A DNA stretch of 64,000 nucleotides from Tanytarsus gracilentus (Eukaryota > Arthropoda > Insecta > Diptera > Chironomidae), in contig JAXRKN010000045.1 in assembly GCA_038502055.1 (NCBI GenBank), forward strand, positions 2,006,501 to 2,070,500, given 5' to 3'. The notes beneath the pieces were generated by a model, which did not search any database, was not told where the DNA came from, and was given only the letters and a program-made list of their open reading frames with translations. Positions 35,899-47,320 of the stretch are shown here, in pieces. Numbering within the stretch: position 1 is the stretch's first letter; each line of letters opens with the position of its first letter. The position numbers were made by a program, and so were the translations under genes.

Positions 35899-38800
35899 AT
35901 GAGTTTTAAGCGTGACAAAAAGGAGGAAGAAGACGGTACTATTTCATGAGTTATTTAAAAATTTCTTAAACTGCACATGAATTCATTAAAAAGTCATCGG
36001 TTTGATAATTTCGGTATTTTGATAGCTTTAAAAGTGACTAAACTATTTATCCATCTTCAAACAGTGCTCAAATTGCTTTAAAAAAGCGTTTTTACACAGC
36101 AACACTTGATTCGAAAAAAAAATCATGTTGTGTTGGCAGTTTTTGTTGTTGTGAAAATAAAAATTCAAGATTCTCCTCAAAATCTCGCAGAATCGCCGTT
36201 TTGATCAATTTTTGGCAGCGATAAAACGACATGGCATTAGTTCTGATGAAAAAATATTTTAAATCTAATTCATCGCCTCCACGTAATGTCTTTAGTGAAT
36301 TCAACAATTTCATTTTCAAAAATGTTCCACTGGATGTTTCGACTGGAGGAGCAAGCATAAAATATTTTCTAATGTTCTAATTTATTTTTTAGCCGGTGCA
36401 AATCCATTTCAAAATCTCGAGAAGACATCAGTTCTTCAAGAAGCACGAACGTTCAACGAGACACCGGTCAACGCTAAAAAATGCATTCACATCCTGACAA
36501 AAATCCTCTATTTGCTGAATCAAGGCGAACAGTTGGGTACTCGCGAGGCGACAGAATGCTTTTTCGCCATGACAAAGCTCTTTCAATCAAAGGACACTGT
36601 ATTGCGTCGCATGGTGTATTTGGGCATTAAAGAACTCAGCACGATAGCAGAAGATGTTATTATTGTCACGAGCTCACTGACGAAAGATATGACAGGAAGG
36701 GAAGATTTTTATCGTGCACCAGCCATTCGGGCGCTCTGCTCAATTACCGACCCGACTATGCTGCAAGCCGTTGAACGTTATATGAAACAATGTATTGTTG
36801 ATAGAAATTCAGCCGTATCGAGTGCAGCTCTCGTTAGTTCCCTTCATCTTTCATCTCAACAAGGTGCAGGTGATATTGTTAAGAGATGGGCAAATGAAGC
36901 TCAAGAAGCGCTGAATAGTGACAACATTATGGTTCAATATCACGCTCTCGGACTTTTGAATCACATAAGAAGAAATGATCGTTTGGCAGTCGCTAAGTTG
37001 GTGAATAAGCTCATAAGTCAAAACTTAAAGAGCCCCTATGCGGTTTGCTATCTCATTCGTATTGGAAGCAAGATTATCGAGGAAGATTATGCCAATGGCA
37101 CAAGCACAATTTCCGATTCACAATTCCTCGAATTTGTTGACTCATGTCTGCGTCACAAGAGTGAAATGGTGATTTATGAGGCTGCTCATGCTATTGTCAA
37201 CTTGAAGAGAACCTCAGCACGAGAATTGGCACCGGCTGTCAGCATTCTACAACTCTTCTGTGGCTCGTCAAAGGCTACATTGCGTTTTGCAGCCGTTCGA
37301 ACGATGAATAAAGTTGCAGTGTTGTATCCAGCAGCTGTCGCCGCCTTCAATATGGACTTGGAAGGCTTAATTGCTGACTCAAATCGTTCGGTTGCAACGT
37401 TGGCCATTACAACATTGCTAAAGACTGGCACTGAAAGTTCAGTTGAACGTCTTATGAAGCAAATTGCGACTTTTGTTGCAGAAATATCGGATGAGTTTAA
37501 AGTGGTTGTCGTACAAGCAATTCGAACTCTCTGCACAAAGTTCCCACGCAAGCACAGCATTCTGATGAACTTTTTGAGTGCAATGTTGAGAGAGGAAGGC
37601 GGTTTGGAGTATAAGACATCCATTGTCGACACAATAATAACGATTATTGAGGAAAATCCAGAGGCAAAAGAGACGGGATTGAGCCACCTTTGCGAATTCA
37701 TTGAAGACTGTGAGCACACTTCATTAGCTGTACGTATCCTTCACCTTCTCGGAAAAGAAGGTCCATACTCTAAGAATCCATCGAAATACATTCGTTTTGT
37801 CTACAACCGTGTCATTTTGGAGAATGCTACAGTTCGTGCGGCTGCCGTTTCTGCTATGGCTCAATTTGGCTCCGCATGTCCTGACCTCTTACAGAATGTC
37901 ACTGTCCTATTGGTCAGATGTCAAATGGACATTGACGACGAAGTTCGTGATCGAGCAACTTACTATCTTGCAATTTTAAATAATGGAAGTCCAGCATTGA
38001 GTAAGGCTTATATTTCGAGTAATGATCAAATGGTTTCGCTTTCGTTGCTCGAAAAAACTCTCAAAGATCATCTTCATGGACCCCTCAATGAACCATTTAA
38101 TCTCGCTCTTGTGCCTAAAACAGCACCCACACCTACATCGGCCGATGATTCACACAATGATGACGCTATGATTAAAACAACAGTTACGAAAACACCGCGT
38201 GTTACTCGTGAGGAGGCGAATGTCGAGCGTTTGCTTCAAATTCCTGGCATTCAACGTCTTGGACCTCTTCATAAATCAACACCTCCCGTGCAATTGACTG
38301 AGAGTGAAACAGAGTATACGGTTTCGTGTGTTAAGCACTGCTTCGCCCAGCACATTGTATTACAATTTGATTGTGTCAACACTCTTTCCGATCAGTTACT
38401 TGAGAATGTCCGAGTTGAGCTCTTATTGCCGGAAGGCTTCATCGTTCGTCACGTAATTCCATGCGCGAAGCTCGTTTATGGTGAAAAAGAATCGACATAT
38501 GTCATTTTAGAATATCCTGCCGACGTTTCAAGCTCAACTGGTAAGTTTTCATTTCATTTTGCTTGACTTTTAACATCCTTTAATTACTTTTAGCAACATT
38601 CGGTGCAACCTTGAAATTTGTTGTGAAAGATTGCGATCCGAATACCGGCCTTCCCGACTCTGACGATGGATACGATGACGAGTACATGCTAGAAGACTTT
38701 GAAATTACCGTTGCCGATCAGATACAGAAAACAAAGGTCAACAATTTTGCCGTTGCGTGGGATTCTGCTGACACAGATGGTAAAATTAATTGATATTTTT

Positions 38801-39171
38801 CAACGAAATATTTCAATTTGAATTGTTTTACAGAATGGGTTGAGCTGGAAGAAACGTATTCATTGTCAGCTGTCAGTACTTTGCAAGAAGCCGTTCATAC
38901 CATTATAAAATTCTTAGCGCTCGGTCCAGCCAATGCAACAGATAAAGTACCCGAAGGAACTCACACTCATACCCTCGTTTGTTCTGGTAAATTTAAAATT
39001 TTTTAGAATTACTTTTTAGTAAAAAATTCATTTATTTTAGGTGTGTTTCGAGGCGGTGCTGAAATTTTACTTAGAGCAAAATTAGCATTAGCCGATGGAG
39101 TAACTTTACAGCTCACCGTTCGCTCAACTGATCAAGACGTAGCCGAAATAGTGAGCGCGGCAATTGGTTAA
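35899..39171 (+). CDS. gammaCOP: Coatomer subunit gamma (gamma-COP)
   Basis: Five exons (35899-35935, 36393-38540, 38594-38779, 38834-38986, 39041-39171) give 884 residues; fly and human gamma-COP have about 875-885. This is the large adaptin-like subunit of the COPI coat that drives retrograde Golgi-to-ER vesicle budding. The N-terminal half is a HEAT solenoid (NPFQNLEKTSVLQEARTFNETPVNAKKC; NRSVATLAITTLLKTGTE). A linker with Thr/Pro follows (PKTAPTPTSADD), then the two-part appendage domain (FVVKDCDPNTGLPDSDDGYDDEY; GGAEILLRAKLALADGVTLQ). Intron 1 (457 bp) follows a 12-codon first exon; the others are about 53 bp. AATAAA at 39349-39354 is a good end signal. Confidence 0.95.
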
Positions 39172-39348
39172 GAGAATTCATTGTTAAGACGATCATTAAA
39201 GATCGAATTATTCGCTATTTGCAGAGCAGAGAAAATTTATCACTAAGAAATTTCCAATTTAGTTTTTAACCTATCTATCAAACATATTAAAACACATTAT
39301 ATTCGTTTCAATTATTTTTTGAGCATAAAAATTTGATTAAAAATACGC

Positions 39349-39354
39349 AATAAA
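39349..39354 (+). terminator. Poly(A) signal of gamma-COP
   Basis: AATAAA 178 bp after the stop codon, followed by a T-rich tract. No competing signal lies closer. Confidence 0.5.
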
Positions 39355-39636
39355 TAAATTGTGTGAAAATTTAATAATTTTTGAATTTACTTAATAAATT
39401 TAAAAATTCATTACAAATTGGTTAACACATGTTAGAAAGCCGTTACGCAAAAACTTTTTTCAAAATTGGAGAAAACCGCGTTCAGTTTCACCCCAAATCA
39501 TGCGCTCATATAGAAATAAAAAGTGAGAAAAACAGAAATGAGTTGTAAAAGAAATGTGTGGTAAAAATTAATTATTTAAAGCCAATAATTAATCAATCAC
39601 CGAAGACATAACTAGCTATAAGAACATAACTTAGCA

Positions 39637-42498
39637 ATGGCATTACTCGAAATAGCCAGTGGGTTGCTGGTTTTACCTTTTTTTTGTGTTTTAGTTATGA
39701 TTCTTCTCTTGGCTAGTTTTGGAAAGAGTTTTGGCATCCGACGACTGTATGTGAGGGTGTTACTGAAGCTATTCGAGGTAAGAGTAATACTTAACATCCT
39801 GATTATTGCATCACAATAGATATCAAGAGCAAACTGCGAATTTAGATAGTCAAAAATCAAAATGCGTCGTCATTGAAAATCTCAGCTACAAGCATTTTCA
39901 AGATCATCTGGAAGTTTAACAAAGTAATTTCGTCTGTCGTCGCGGCTCGCATGCTTGTGTAGATAAATTTCAATTCGCTTATCTTATCGAACAGAAAAAT
40001 ATATTTTTACGAAAATATTTGTCGAGAAATTTCTAATGTCGGTAAAGCTTAAAGGTCAAAGAGCAGAGACTTAAGACGGTATTAATGCTTGATTAAAAAA
40101 CATTAAATCAATATAAATGAAACAGTTAAAATCAACTGTAATTTTTTATAGTTTAATATTGCAATGCCACTGAACTAGTAATTCTACAAGTAAACCTTGA
40201 ACCATGCTTTTCATCTCGTTTTTCGTCTATCGCTCCAAAAGCCTTCAAAAACTACGAGCATGCAAAAAAAATAATCAAAATTTAGTGGCTCAATAAAAAT
40301 TTATCGTTGCGTAACTTTCGTTTACATGCAAAAGAAAAACAACATATAGTCGCTGACACACATAGTGACTAATGACATTGATGACGATACCTTATAATGC
40401 TTTAATTGTGTCTCTTATAATTTCTAACCGGTGCGCTGGCGCTAATTTAAAAATAATTTAGTCACATGCTATCCCTCCACTTTTTTTGCAAATATTTCTA
40501 TATTTTTTGTTCTAATTTTAGTTTGGCAAACAAAATATCGAATCGGCGAGACGAAGCAGTAGCAGCATAGACTATGAGTCAGAAGAAGATGAGGAAGAGA
40601 TTGAAGTGCATCAAAAAAAGTTAATCGAGCATGAGAATGGTGATGTGCCGAAGAAAAATGGTCTAACAAAAAAGCTCAGTCTAAATGGTCACTTAAATAA
40701 TAATGGAGCTAGTGTTATTACAAAAGAATCGCTCATTCTGATGCCAGACGATGTGGCGTGTAGCAACAAAGATCAGCAGCAAGCAGAACCAGTACAAACT
40801 GCCGACGAGGGTGACGAAAGTGAGAACAATGAAGTGATTCTTAAAAAAGTCCTCGACTTTAAGATTGAGGACTGCCTAGAGTATATCAAATCGGGTATTG
40901 AGGCGGTAATTGAGGATGATGTCACTTCTCGGTTTGAAGCTGAAGAGTTAAAAAATTGGAATCTATTAACGAGAACAAATCGAGGATATGAATTCATCTC
41001 ATGGAAGTTAACAGTGCTTTGGTTCTTTGGGTTTCTAGTTAGATACCTAATTTTAATGCCTCTACGAGTCATCATTTGTTTCATAGGGGTAAGTTACTTT
41101 CCCTTTTATTTGAATTAATTTTTAGGCACACCTCGACACAGGTCATCTGGTGCATTTTTTCCTTTACACTTTTGGGTTTTATTCCTCACGAAAAACTTCG
41201 TCGATGGCTCAATGATAAAATTACCTTGATCGTATTTCGAATTATTGTCCGATCTCTGTCGGCTGTCATAACTATTCACAATGAAGAATATAGACCTAAA
41301 AATTGTGGATTTTGTGTGGCTAATCATACTTCTCCAATTGACGTTGCCGTTCTCTCAACTGATTGCGCCTACTCTATGGTGAGCAATTTGAACGCTCTAT
41401 GCCTGTGCAAATGCCTGAAAGTGTCATATTGTGGCCGTCACTACTTCATATTCATTCACTTTTTTTTGGGGGTTTCATTAAATAATATTTTTAAATTAGT
41501 TTCATTAGTATCATAAAAATCATCTCTATGTAATTTTATTTGTTGCATCTTGCATCTAGGTTTATTGGCTAACATTCTGTACGGCTGTTGTTGGCTGGGC
41601 TTTACCTGAAGGCGATTTAAAGCGTCGCATAGTTCGAGTCACTCTCATACATTGCTTCGAATTTCTCTCAAATGCAATCTCATCAGTAGTTAACTATCAT
41701 AATCCTGAAAATCGACCACTCAATGGGATTTGTGTAGCCAATCACACTTCTCCAATTGATGCTCTTGTACTTATGTGTGATAATTGCTACTCTCTGGTAA
41801 GTCAGTCCATGAATTTGAAATTTGTGTTGCATGCTTTGGCTTTTGTTAAAGCTTTGAACTTTTTTTTTGCTAATTAAAACATTTTTTTAGATCGGTCAGA
41901 GACACGGCGGATTTTTAGGCGTTCTCCAGCGGGCTCTTGGTCGTGCGTCACCACACATTTGGTTCGAAAGAGCTGAAGCTAAGGATAGATCGGCAGTTGC
42001 ATTGAGATTAAAGCAGCATGTGTCAGATCCAAAGAATCCTCCCATTCTAATTTTCCCCGAAGGCACTTGCATCAATAATACATCCGTGATGCAGTTTAAA
42101 AAAGGAAGTTTCGAGGTTGGCGGCGTTGTATATCCAGTGGCCATAAAGTATGACGCTCGTTTTGGCGATGCCTTTTGGAATAGCTCACGATTTTCAATGA
42201 TGCAATATCTTTACTTGATGATGACCTCCTGGGCAATTGTATGCGATGTTTGGTATCTACCGCCAATGTATCGCGAAGAAAACGAGTCGGCGATTGATTT
42301 TGCGAATCGAGTCAAAAGTGTAATAGCGAATCAAGGTGGTCTTGTTGATTTGGTGAGAAAGTTGAATGACATTGATGATGGTTTTTATAACTATATTTCT
42401 TTTAGGTGTGGGATGGTCAACTGAAACGGATGAAAGCGAAAAAAGAGTGGAAGCAATTACAGCAAGAGAAATTTGCAGAACGACTTAAAGGAGATTAA
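39637..42498 (+). CDS. Gpat4: Glycerol-3-phosphate acyltransferase 4 type enzyme, with alternative catalytic exons
   Basis: Exons 39637-39777, 40522-41088, either 41142-41378 or 41560-41796, 41891-42352 and 42406-42498 give 499 residues in either form. The enzyme makes lysophosphatidate from glycerol-3-phosphate and acyl-CoA at the ER or lipid droplet, the first step of glycerolipid synthesis. An N-terminal membrane anchor (LLVLPFFCVLVMILLLASFG) is followed by an acidic Ser-rich segment (SIDYESEEDEEEIEVH) and a second hydrophobic stretch. The catalytic blocks are NHTSPID (H298-D303), WFERAEAKDR, FPEGTCINN and YPVAIKYD. It resembles human GPAT4/GPAT3 throughout, including MMTSWAIVCDVWYLPPM. 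Intron 1 is 744 bp. AATAAA at 42827-42832 lies in the 3' UTR. Confidence 0.93.
41142..41378 (+). other. Gpat4: Gpat4 alternative exon 3a
   Basis: 237 bp, phase 0 at both ends, acceptor CGACACAG, donor GTGAGC. It encodes 79 residues including membrane segment VIWCIFSFTLLGFIP and catalytic NHTSPID at residues 61-67 of the exon, ending TDCAYSM. Confidence 0.85.
41560..41796 (+). other. Gpat4: Gpat4 alternative exon 3b
   Basis: Also exactly 237 bp, phase 0 at both ends, acceptor GCATCTAG, donor GTAAGT. It encodes 79 residues aligned gap-free with exon 3a, with NHTSPID at the same place, ending CDNCYSL. The membrane and interfacial segments differ strongly (VYWLTFCTAVVGWALPEGD). Confidence 0.85.
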
Positions 42499-43332
42499 AA
42501 ATGTTAAAAACATTATTCAAATGTTGGCAATTAGATCGTCATCACTGCTCTATCACAATCTGTGATGGCTATTAAAGTCACTTTTTTAATACATATGCTC
42601 ATTCCAAAGTATTTCCGTGGCGGTGAAAAACTCATCAAGCTTATTTTCATTGTAAATAGTATCGAACGCAAAACTATATTACCTCGGAAAACACTATACA
42701 ACAATTTATTTAGACGAATGTTAACCGTACTGCTTTCCTTGATCTTACATGGATGGACGAAGACTGATGTATTATTTCTATTAATACTTATACAAATGCA
42801 TCACATTGCACACATTGCATTGAGGAAATAAAAAAAATAATAATGAGTGAGAGCAATTCAGAATTGAGAGGTGATCTAATTGCCAACTAACTAAACAATC
42901 CGGTAATTGCTTTAGATTCATTTCGTGAATTTTCATTGACATTTTAAAACAATAGAAATTATTAATTCGTTGGTTGTACATAAAAAAATCGCTTCTTAAA
43001 CATTTCTTTAGCATGATAGCTTGTTAAACAATTTTCGCCTTCTTTAAATTAAAATAAGTCACAATCGGTTGAAAATTTGGTCTGTAAAAATATTTATTTG
43101 TTACAAAATTATTTTTATGAGTTGGGTAAAAATATATGCATGAGAAAATGTGAATGTGGTCAGTATGATGACAATGATGAAAGACTTTCAATTGGTGATA
43201 ACTGAAGAAATTAAAATATATTTTTCCTAAATATGCATCCATCAATCCACTCACACACATAGTGTCAAAAAAAAGAAACTTTTTAATAAAATGCATGGAC
43301 AATGGCACGGTTCGGTTGAAATCGAGTGAGTT
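42499..43332. other. Gpat4 3' UTR and convergent flank
   Basis: The Gpat4 3' UTR probably runs to the AATAAA at 42827. The remaining 500 bp are AT-rich with no protein-like frame. Confidence 0.45.
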
Positions 43333-43850
43333 TTAAAGTCTTATACACTTCCTGCCCTCAATCTTTAATTTTTTCGCTGTCGATTTCAGGTAATATTCTT
43401 CGAATAGTTTTTTTGTAGACGGCGTCAGTGATTTTGGAGGCGTAAGGTGGATGATTGAAATATTTAAATTTTTCTTTGCCTCTAAAAATTCCACTACATC
43501 TTGATGAACGACCGGCGGTTCAATTTTCCTGTCACTTGAGACAATTTCCACAGCTTCATCCTGTTTACTAATTAGAGTGATGTCTTGTGGAAGATTCGAT
43601 ACAAAAAGTTCCTTTAAGATCAGCCGACCCTTTGTGCTCTTGAGATTTGGCGTCGATGTGTAAACTAAATTACAGTTACTCATTTCCTTATTAGATTTTT
43701 ATTTCGATGTGTTACACTCAAAAGTTACAACGATACTGTCCGTTAATAATGTTCAGGTGAAAAAAGTAATAATTTCATACCTGCACCAGTGAACTTTTCG
43801 TGGGATTGCTGAATGATTTGATTGGATGATAAATAAATTTCGGTATGCAT
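43333..43850 (-). CDS. Small protein of unknown function
   Basis: Two exons, 43850-43781 and 43664-43333, join within a Val codon to 133 residues; the donor is GTATGA and the acceptor AATTTAG. A shorter start at 43683 inside the would-be intron would give 116 residues. The protein is charged, without signal peptide, membrane segment or Cys pattern. Phrases like VYTSTPNLKSTKGRLILKEL and LTPPKSLTPSTKKLFEEYY suggest TP/SP phosphorylation sites and a disordered scaffold or cell-cycle regulator, but no family is recognised. Its start lies 169 bp from the start of ALG12 on the other strand, which suggests a shared promoter and housekeeping expression. Confidence 0.65.
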
Positions 43851-44019
43851 GCTTTCAAACTAACGAAAATAGATAATCCAAAATTTCTCGTTATATCGCG
43901 GACTTAAAAATTCAAAAAATAAAGTACTTTTTGACCCATGACGTTCCCCTCGTTTAAGTTTCACCCTGTAGTGTTGTGATGAGAAAAGAAAGGAAAAATT
44001 AATATTTAAGGAAATAAGG
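43851..44019. promoter_or_regulatory. Shared divergent promoter, orphan / ALG12
   Basis: 169 bp between opposite start codons; no TATA box evident. Inferred from layout. Confidence 0.45.
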
Positions 44020-46157
44020 ATGAATTTTTTAATTTATTCAATTGCACTTTTTTATGTGTTCTATACGCCTTTCACGAAAGTGGAGGAGAGCTTTAATATG
44101 CAAGCAATGCATGACATTTTATATCATCGACTGAATTTTACTTCGGTAAGTTTTATAATTTTTTTTCCGGGGAAATTTTCTTCATTGAATGAAATTTAAA
44201 AATAACACTTTTGTTTTCATTCAAAAGTATGACCACCACGAGTATCCGGGTCCAGTTCCGAGATCTTTCATAGGACCACTAGCTATCTCATTAAGCATCT
44301 CACCACTTGTTACGCTTTTTTCATTTCTAAATGTTAACAAATTTTGGACGTCATTTTTAGGTGAGAAAATTAAATTTAAATGATTTAAGCGCAATTTTGA
44401 AAGTTAAAGAAAAACAGGAATTACCTAGAGTGAAAATTTAAAAAAAAATTTACTCGTAATTTAAAAAATATTTTTACGAACAAAGACAAATGTCCCATTA
44501 AAAAATTGATTTATTTTTAGTTCGACTAACACTTGCTGCGTACGTGTCGTTTGCATGGAATCGCTTGAAGAACACTTTTCAACAGATGCTCGGAATCGAC
44601 GTGGGCAATTGGTTCCTCGTTATCACTCTCACACAATTTCATTTTACATTTTACATGAGTCGTCCGTTGCCGAATGTTTTTGCACTTCCACTGGTGCTTT
44701 TAGCTGTAAGCTCCTGGTTGCGGCGAGAGCAATGGAGATTTTTATTGTTCGCAGGAGCATCGATAATTATTTTTCGATCAGAGCTCGTTATATTATTAGG
44801 ACTATTACTCATCTATGATCTCTTCTACAAACGCATCACAATCGCTCAATTAATTAAAATAGGAATACCTACCGGACTAGGCTTAATAGCTCTCACGATA
44901 ATTATTGATTCATTTTTCTGGCAAAGAGCTACGTGGCCAGAGGCAGAAGTATTTTGGTTCAATACGATTTTAAACAAGAGCTCCGAATGGGGTACATCAC
45001 CTTTTTTGTGGTACTTTTACTCAGCACTGCCAAGAGCGTTAGGAGTCTCTCTGCTATTTGTACCGTTTGGACTGTATGTTGAGCCAAGGATTAGAGCAAT
45101 CGTTATTTCATCATTAGTCTTCATTTTAATCTATTCAATTTTGCCTCATAAAGAATTGAGGTTCATCATTTATGCATTTCCACTACTAAACGTGGCTAGT
45201 GCATGCGCTTGTCAACGTCTCTGGATCAATCGACATAAATCAGCGCCACAAACAATTTTAGCAATGATAGCGGTTGGTCATTTACTTGGAAATTTCCTGT
45301 TGACAACTTTTCTTCTTGCCGTTAGTGGAACAAATTATCCAGGCGGCATTGCCATGTCTAGATTACATCGCATAGCGTCAACAGAACCAAACATCACAAT
45401 CCACATCGACAATTTAACCGCACAGAGTGGAGTCACAAGATTTACGGAAATCAATTCAAATTGGACTTACAGCAAAGATGAGCACTTAAAAGCCGGCGAC
45501 GAAGATCTTCATAAATTCGATTACCTTTTAGCTGAAGTGAGGAGTAAATATTCACCGGAGATGAGACTTTTGCGACAAACTCATGACAAAATTGAGCAAG
45601 TCGAGTGTTTCAGCAACATAGGTGTTCACTACACCTCATTTTTGCCAATTAAAATTCGAACAAAGCCATGCATTATGATTTTGAAAAAGAAACCGAATGG
45701 AGTGCTTTTAAAGCGGTTTTTCTCTCCCACATCACCACCATCATCCAATGAAGAACTTGATCCTGACGATGATGAAGTTAAAATAGCGGAAGAACTCTTG
45801 GACATTGAAGAGCCAATTAACGAAATGGCTAAAGAAACTGAAGAGCCAAAAGTTGTCATGAAACGAAAGCGATTAATTACACCGAAATCAAAAATCAAGG
45901 AAATTATTGAAGCTGAACGGTTGGAGGCACAAACTCAGAACTTCAATGTCCTTAACGAAGAAGGAAGTGCCAATGAATTCGATGAAATCGAGGATAATTT
46001 AGAAGAAAATGTATCTGAAAGTAGCGATGATATTGAAATGAGTGAAAAGCTAAAAGATCAGCTAAGCAAGCTCGACCTAAGTGCCTTTTGCGATCTCGAT
46101 ACGATGGACACCAAAGAATGTTTGCGTAAAATCTTAAGCGATAAAAGCGAAAATTAA
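44020..46157 (+). CDS. Alg12: ALG12 alpha-1,6-mannosyltransferase with long acidic tail
   Basis: Exons 44020-44145, 44228-44360 and 44521-46157 give 631 residues. Family members add the eighth mannose to the dolichol-linked N-glycan precursor in the ER lumen. The glycosyltransferase family 22 signature is present in the first luminal loop: TPFTKVEESFNMQAMHDILYH, then YDHHEYPGPVPRSFIGP. Multiple membrane helices follow, and the conserved LNKSSEWGTSPFLWYFYSALPR, LPHKELRFIIYAFP and NYPGGIAM blocks match human ALG12 (488 residues). After about residue 478 there is an extra stretch of roughly 150 residues, Lys-rich then Glu/Asp-rich and hydrophilic (EEPKVVMKRKRLITPKSK), ending LRKILSDKSEN. It shares the exon with the enzyme and there is no stop between them. 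Confidence 0.93.
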
Positions 46158-46238
46158 AGATATTGATTTTAAAAATGTGTTTTAATTTAATTTATCTACA
46201 AAATCAAGCACTCTATATTTAACGTAAATTTTAAACTT

Positions 46239-46382
46239 TTAGTCTTCTTTCTTGAACTTTTCATAAAGAAAATTCCAAAATGAATATTTTACAAAAAGAA
46301 AAATGCCAACGAGTGAAGCTACTTTAACGCCTTTTGCTGAAATTTGATTCTTTTCATCATCATCGTCACATTTCGTAGACAT
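46239..46382 (-). CDS. 47-residue small membrane-protein ORF downstream of mitochondrial IF3
   Basis: ATG at 46382-46380 (G at -3) to TAA at 46241-46239. The product is an acidic N-terminus (MSTKCDDDDEKN), a short basic hinge, one membrane-spanning segment (VASLVGIFLFVKYSFWNFLY) and a basic end (EKFKKED). The frame is continuous with the IF3 gene: after its TGA, 18 sense codons lead into this ATG. Because ALG12 ends 82 bp away on the other strand, the sequence must lie in the IF3 3' UTR or in a dicistronic transcript. Its composition suggests a mitochondrial or ER single-pass microprotein, but I recognise no family. It could be chance; the membrane-segment pattern argues against that. Confidence 0.5.
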   Translation of the reverse strand: MSTKCDDDDEKNQISAKGVKVASLVGIFLFVKYSFWNFLYEKFKKED

Positions 46383-46436
46383 ACCTTCGGCATTGAATTG
46401 AACGTGATGTTGAATCGCATTGTATTGAGGTAATTG

Positions 46437-47206
46437 TCACAAGGCATAGCTTCTTTGCTGCTGAATATTGAGGATTTCAGGCTCTAGTAATTCCTTTTTG
46501 TGAGGAGTTGAGGAGGCTCTCTCTTTCTCCTTCTTAATATCCGGCATTAAAGTGAATCGGATCATGTTATCCTTTGTTCTTTTCTGCAAGACCCGTGCAC
46601 CAAGTTCCTTCGCTGTCTCTTCCACGGAATTTGCAATTTTATCGGCACTCGCCATGTTACCCTGCTCGCCGCTCACAACCACTCTTATTTCATGCAACTT
46701 TTCAATCCACTTTCGGATTTTGGCCAATTTCGATTCCATATCATGTGAGCTGATTTTATTGTTGATGGTGAGGAGCTTTTCAGACTTGATTTGCAGTTGA
46801 CTTTTAGCTTCCTTTTTCTCTTCTCTCTTCTTCAGTTCCTCTGCATGATACTCGTGACTCGACATCATCTTATAAATTGGTCTGCTGCTCTTTGTATCTC
46901 TATCGACTATATTCACTAGTTTCATTTGACGCTTCTCGGCTATCTTTTTTGCCTGATCAAGCGTAACAACGTCCATTTTATCGCCTACAATAATTTATAA
47001 CGAAATGTAAGTCGCAATATCCACAAAGAAGAAGAATAATTACCATCAGATAGAAGAGTTATCTTAATTGCAGCCGTTTGCTTCTTATTATCCTGTTTCT
47101 GTGATGTCGACGTCGAGTATGGCAATGTTATGCGTTGAGATGACGCTAAAACAGGACGTGCTTGTCTCAAAATGACACTTTTCAGACAATTGCAAATTTG
47201 ATTCAT
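46437..47206 (-). CDS. mIF3: Mitochondrial translation initiation factor IF-3
   Basis: Exons 47206-47044 and 46984-46437 join in a Gly codon (60 bp intron) to 236 residues. IF3 keeps the small mitoribosomal subunit free and proofreads the initiator codon. The N-terminal 30 residues are Arg/Ser-rich without acid (LRQARPVLASSQRI), as expected for a mitochondrial presequence. The IF3 N-domain follows across the splice junction (ITLLSDGDKMDVVTLDQAKKIAEKRQMKLVNI). A long charged linker leads to the C-domain (KIRKWIEKLHEIRVVVSGEQG... IRFTLMPDI). The similarity is clear but diverged, typical of mitochondrial IF3. The stop is TGA followed by CAA. Its promoter faces Sgf11. Confidence 0.85.
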
Positions 47207-47320
47207 CTTTGAAATTTAAAAAAAAATGTAAACAATATTCGAGAGAAATTTGAATTTAACCGTTAAAAGTGAACAAAACAGAAGAATAAAAATTTGAGTT
47301 AAATTAAAATAAAAATCAAG
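47207..47320. promoter_or_regulatory. Shared divergent promoter, mIF3 / Sgf11
   Basis: Only 114 bp separate the two start codons, so one nucleosome-free region must serve both. Confidence 0.5.

Noticed and set aside
45700..46157. Separate gene for the acidic tail of ALG12
   Set aside because: Same exon and frame as the enzyme with no stop, acceptor or promoter between them.
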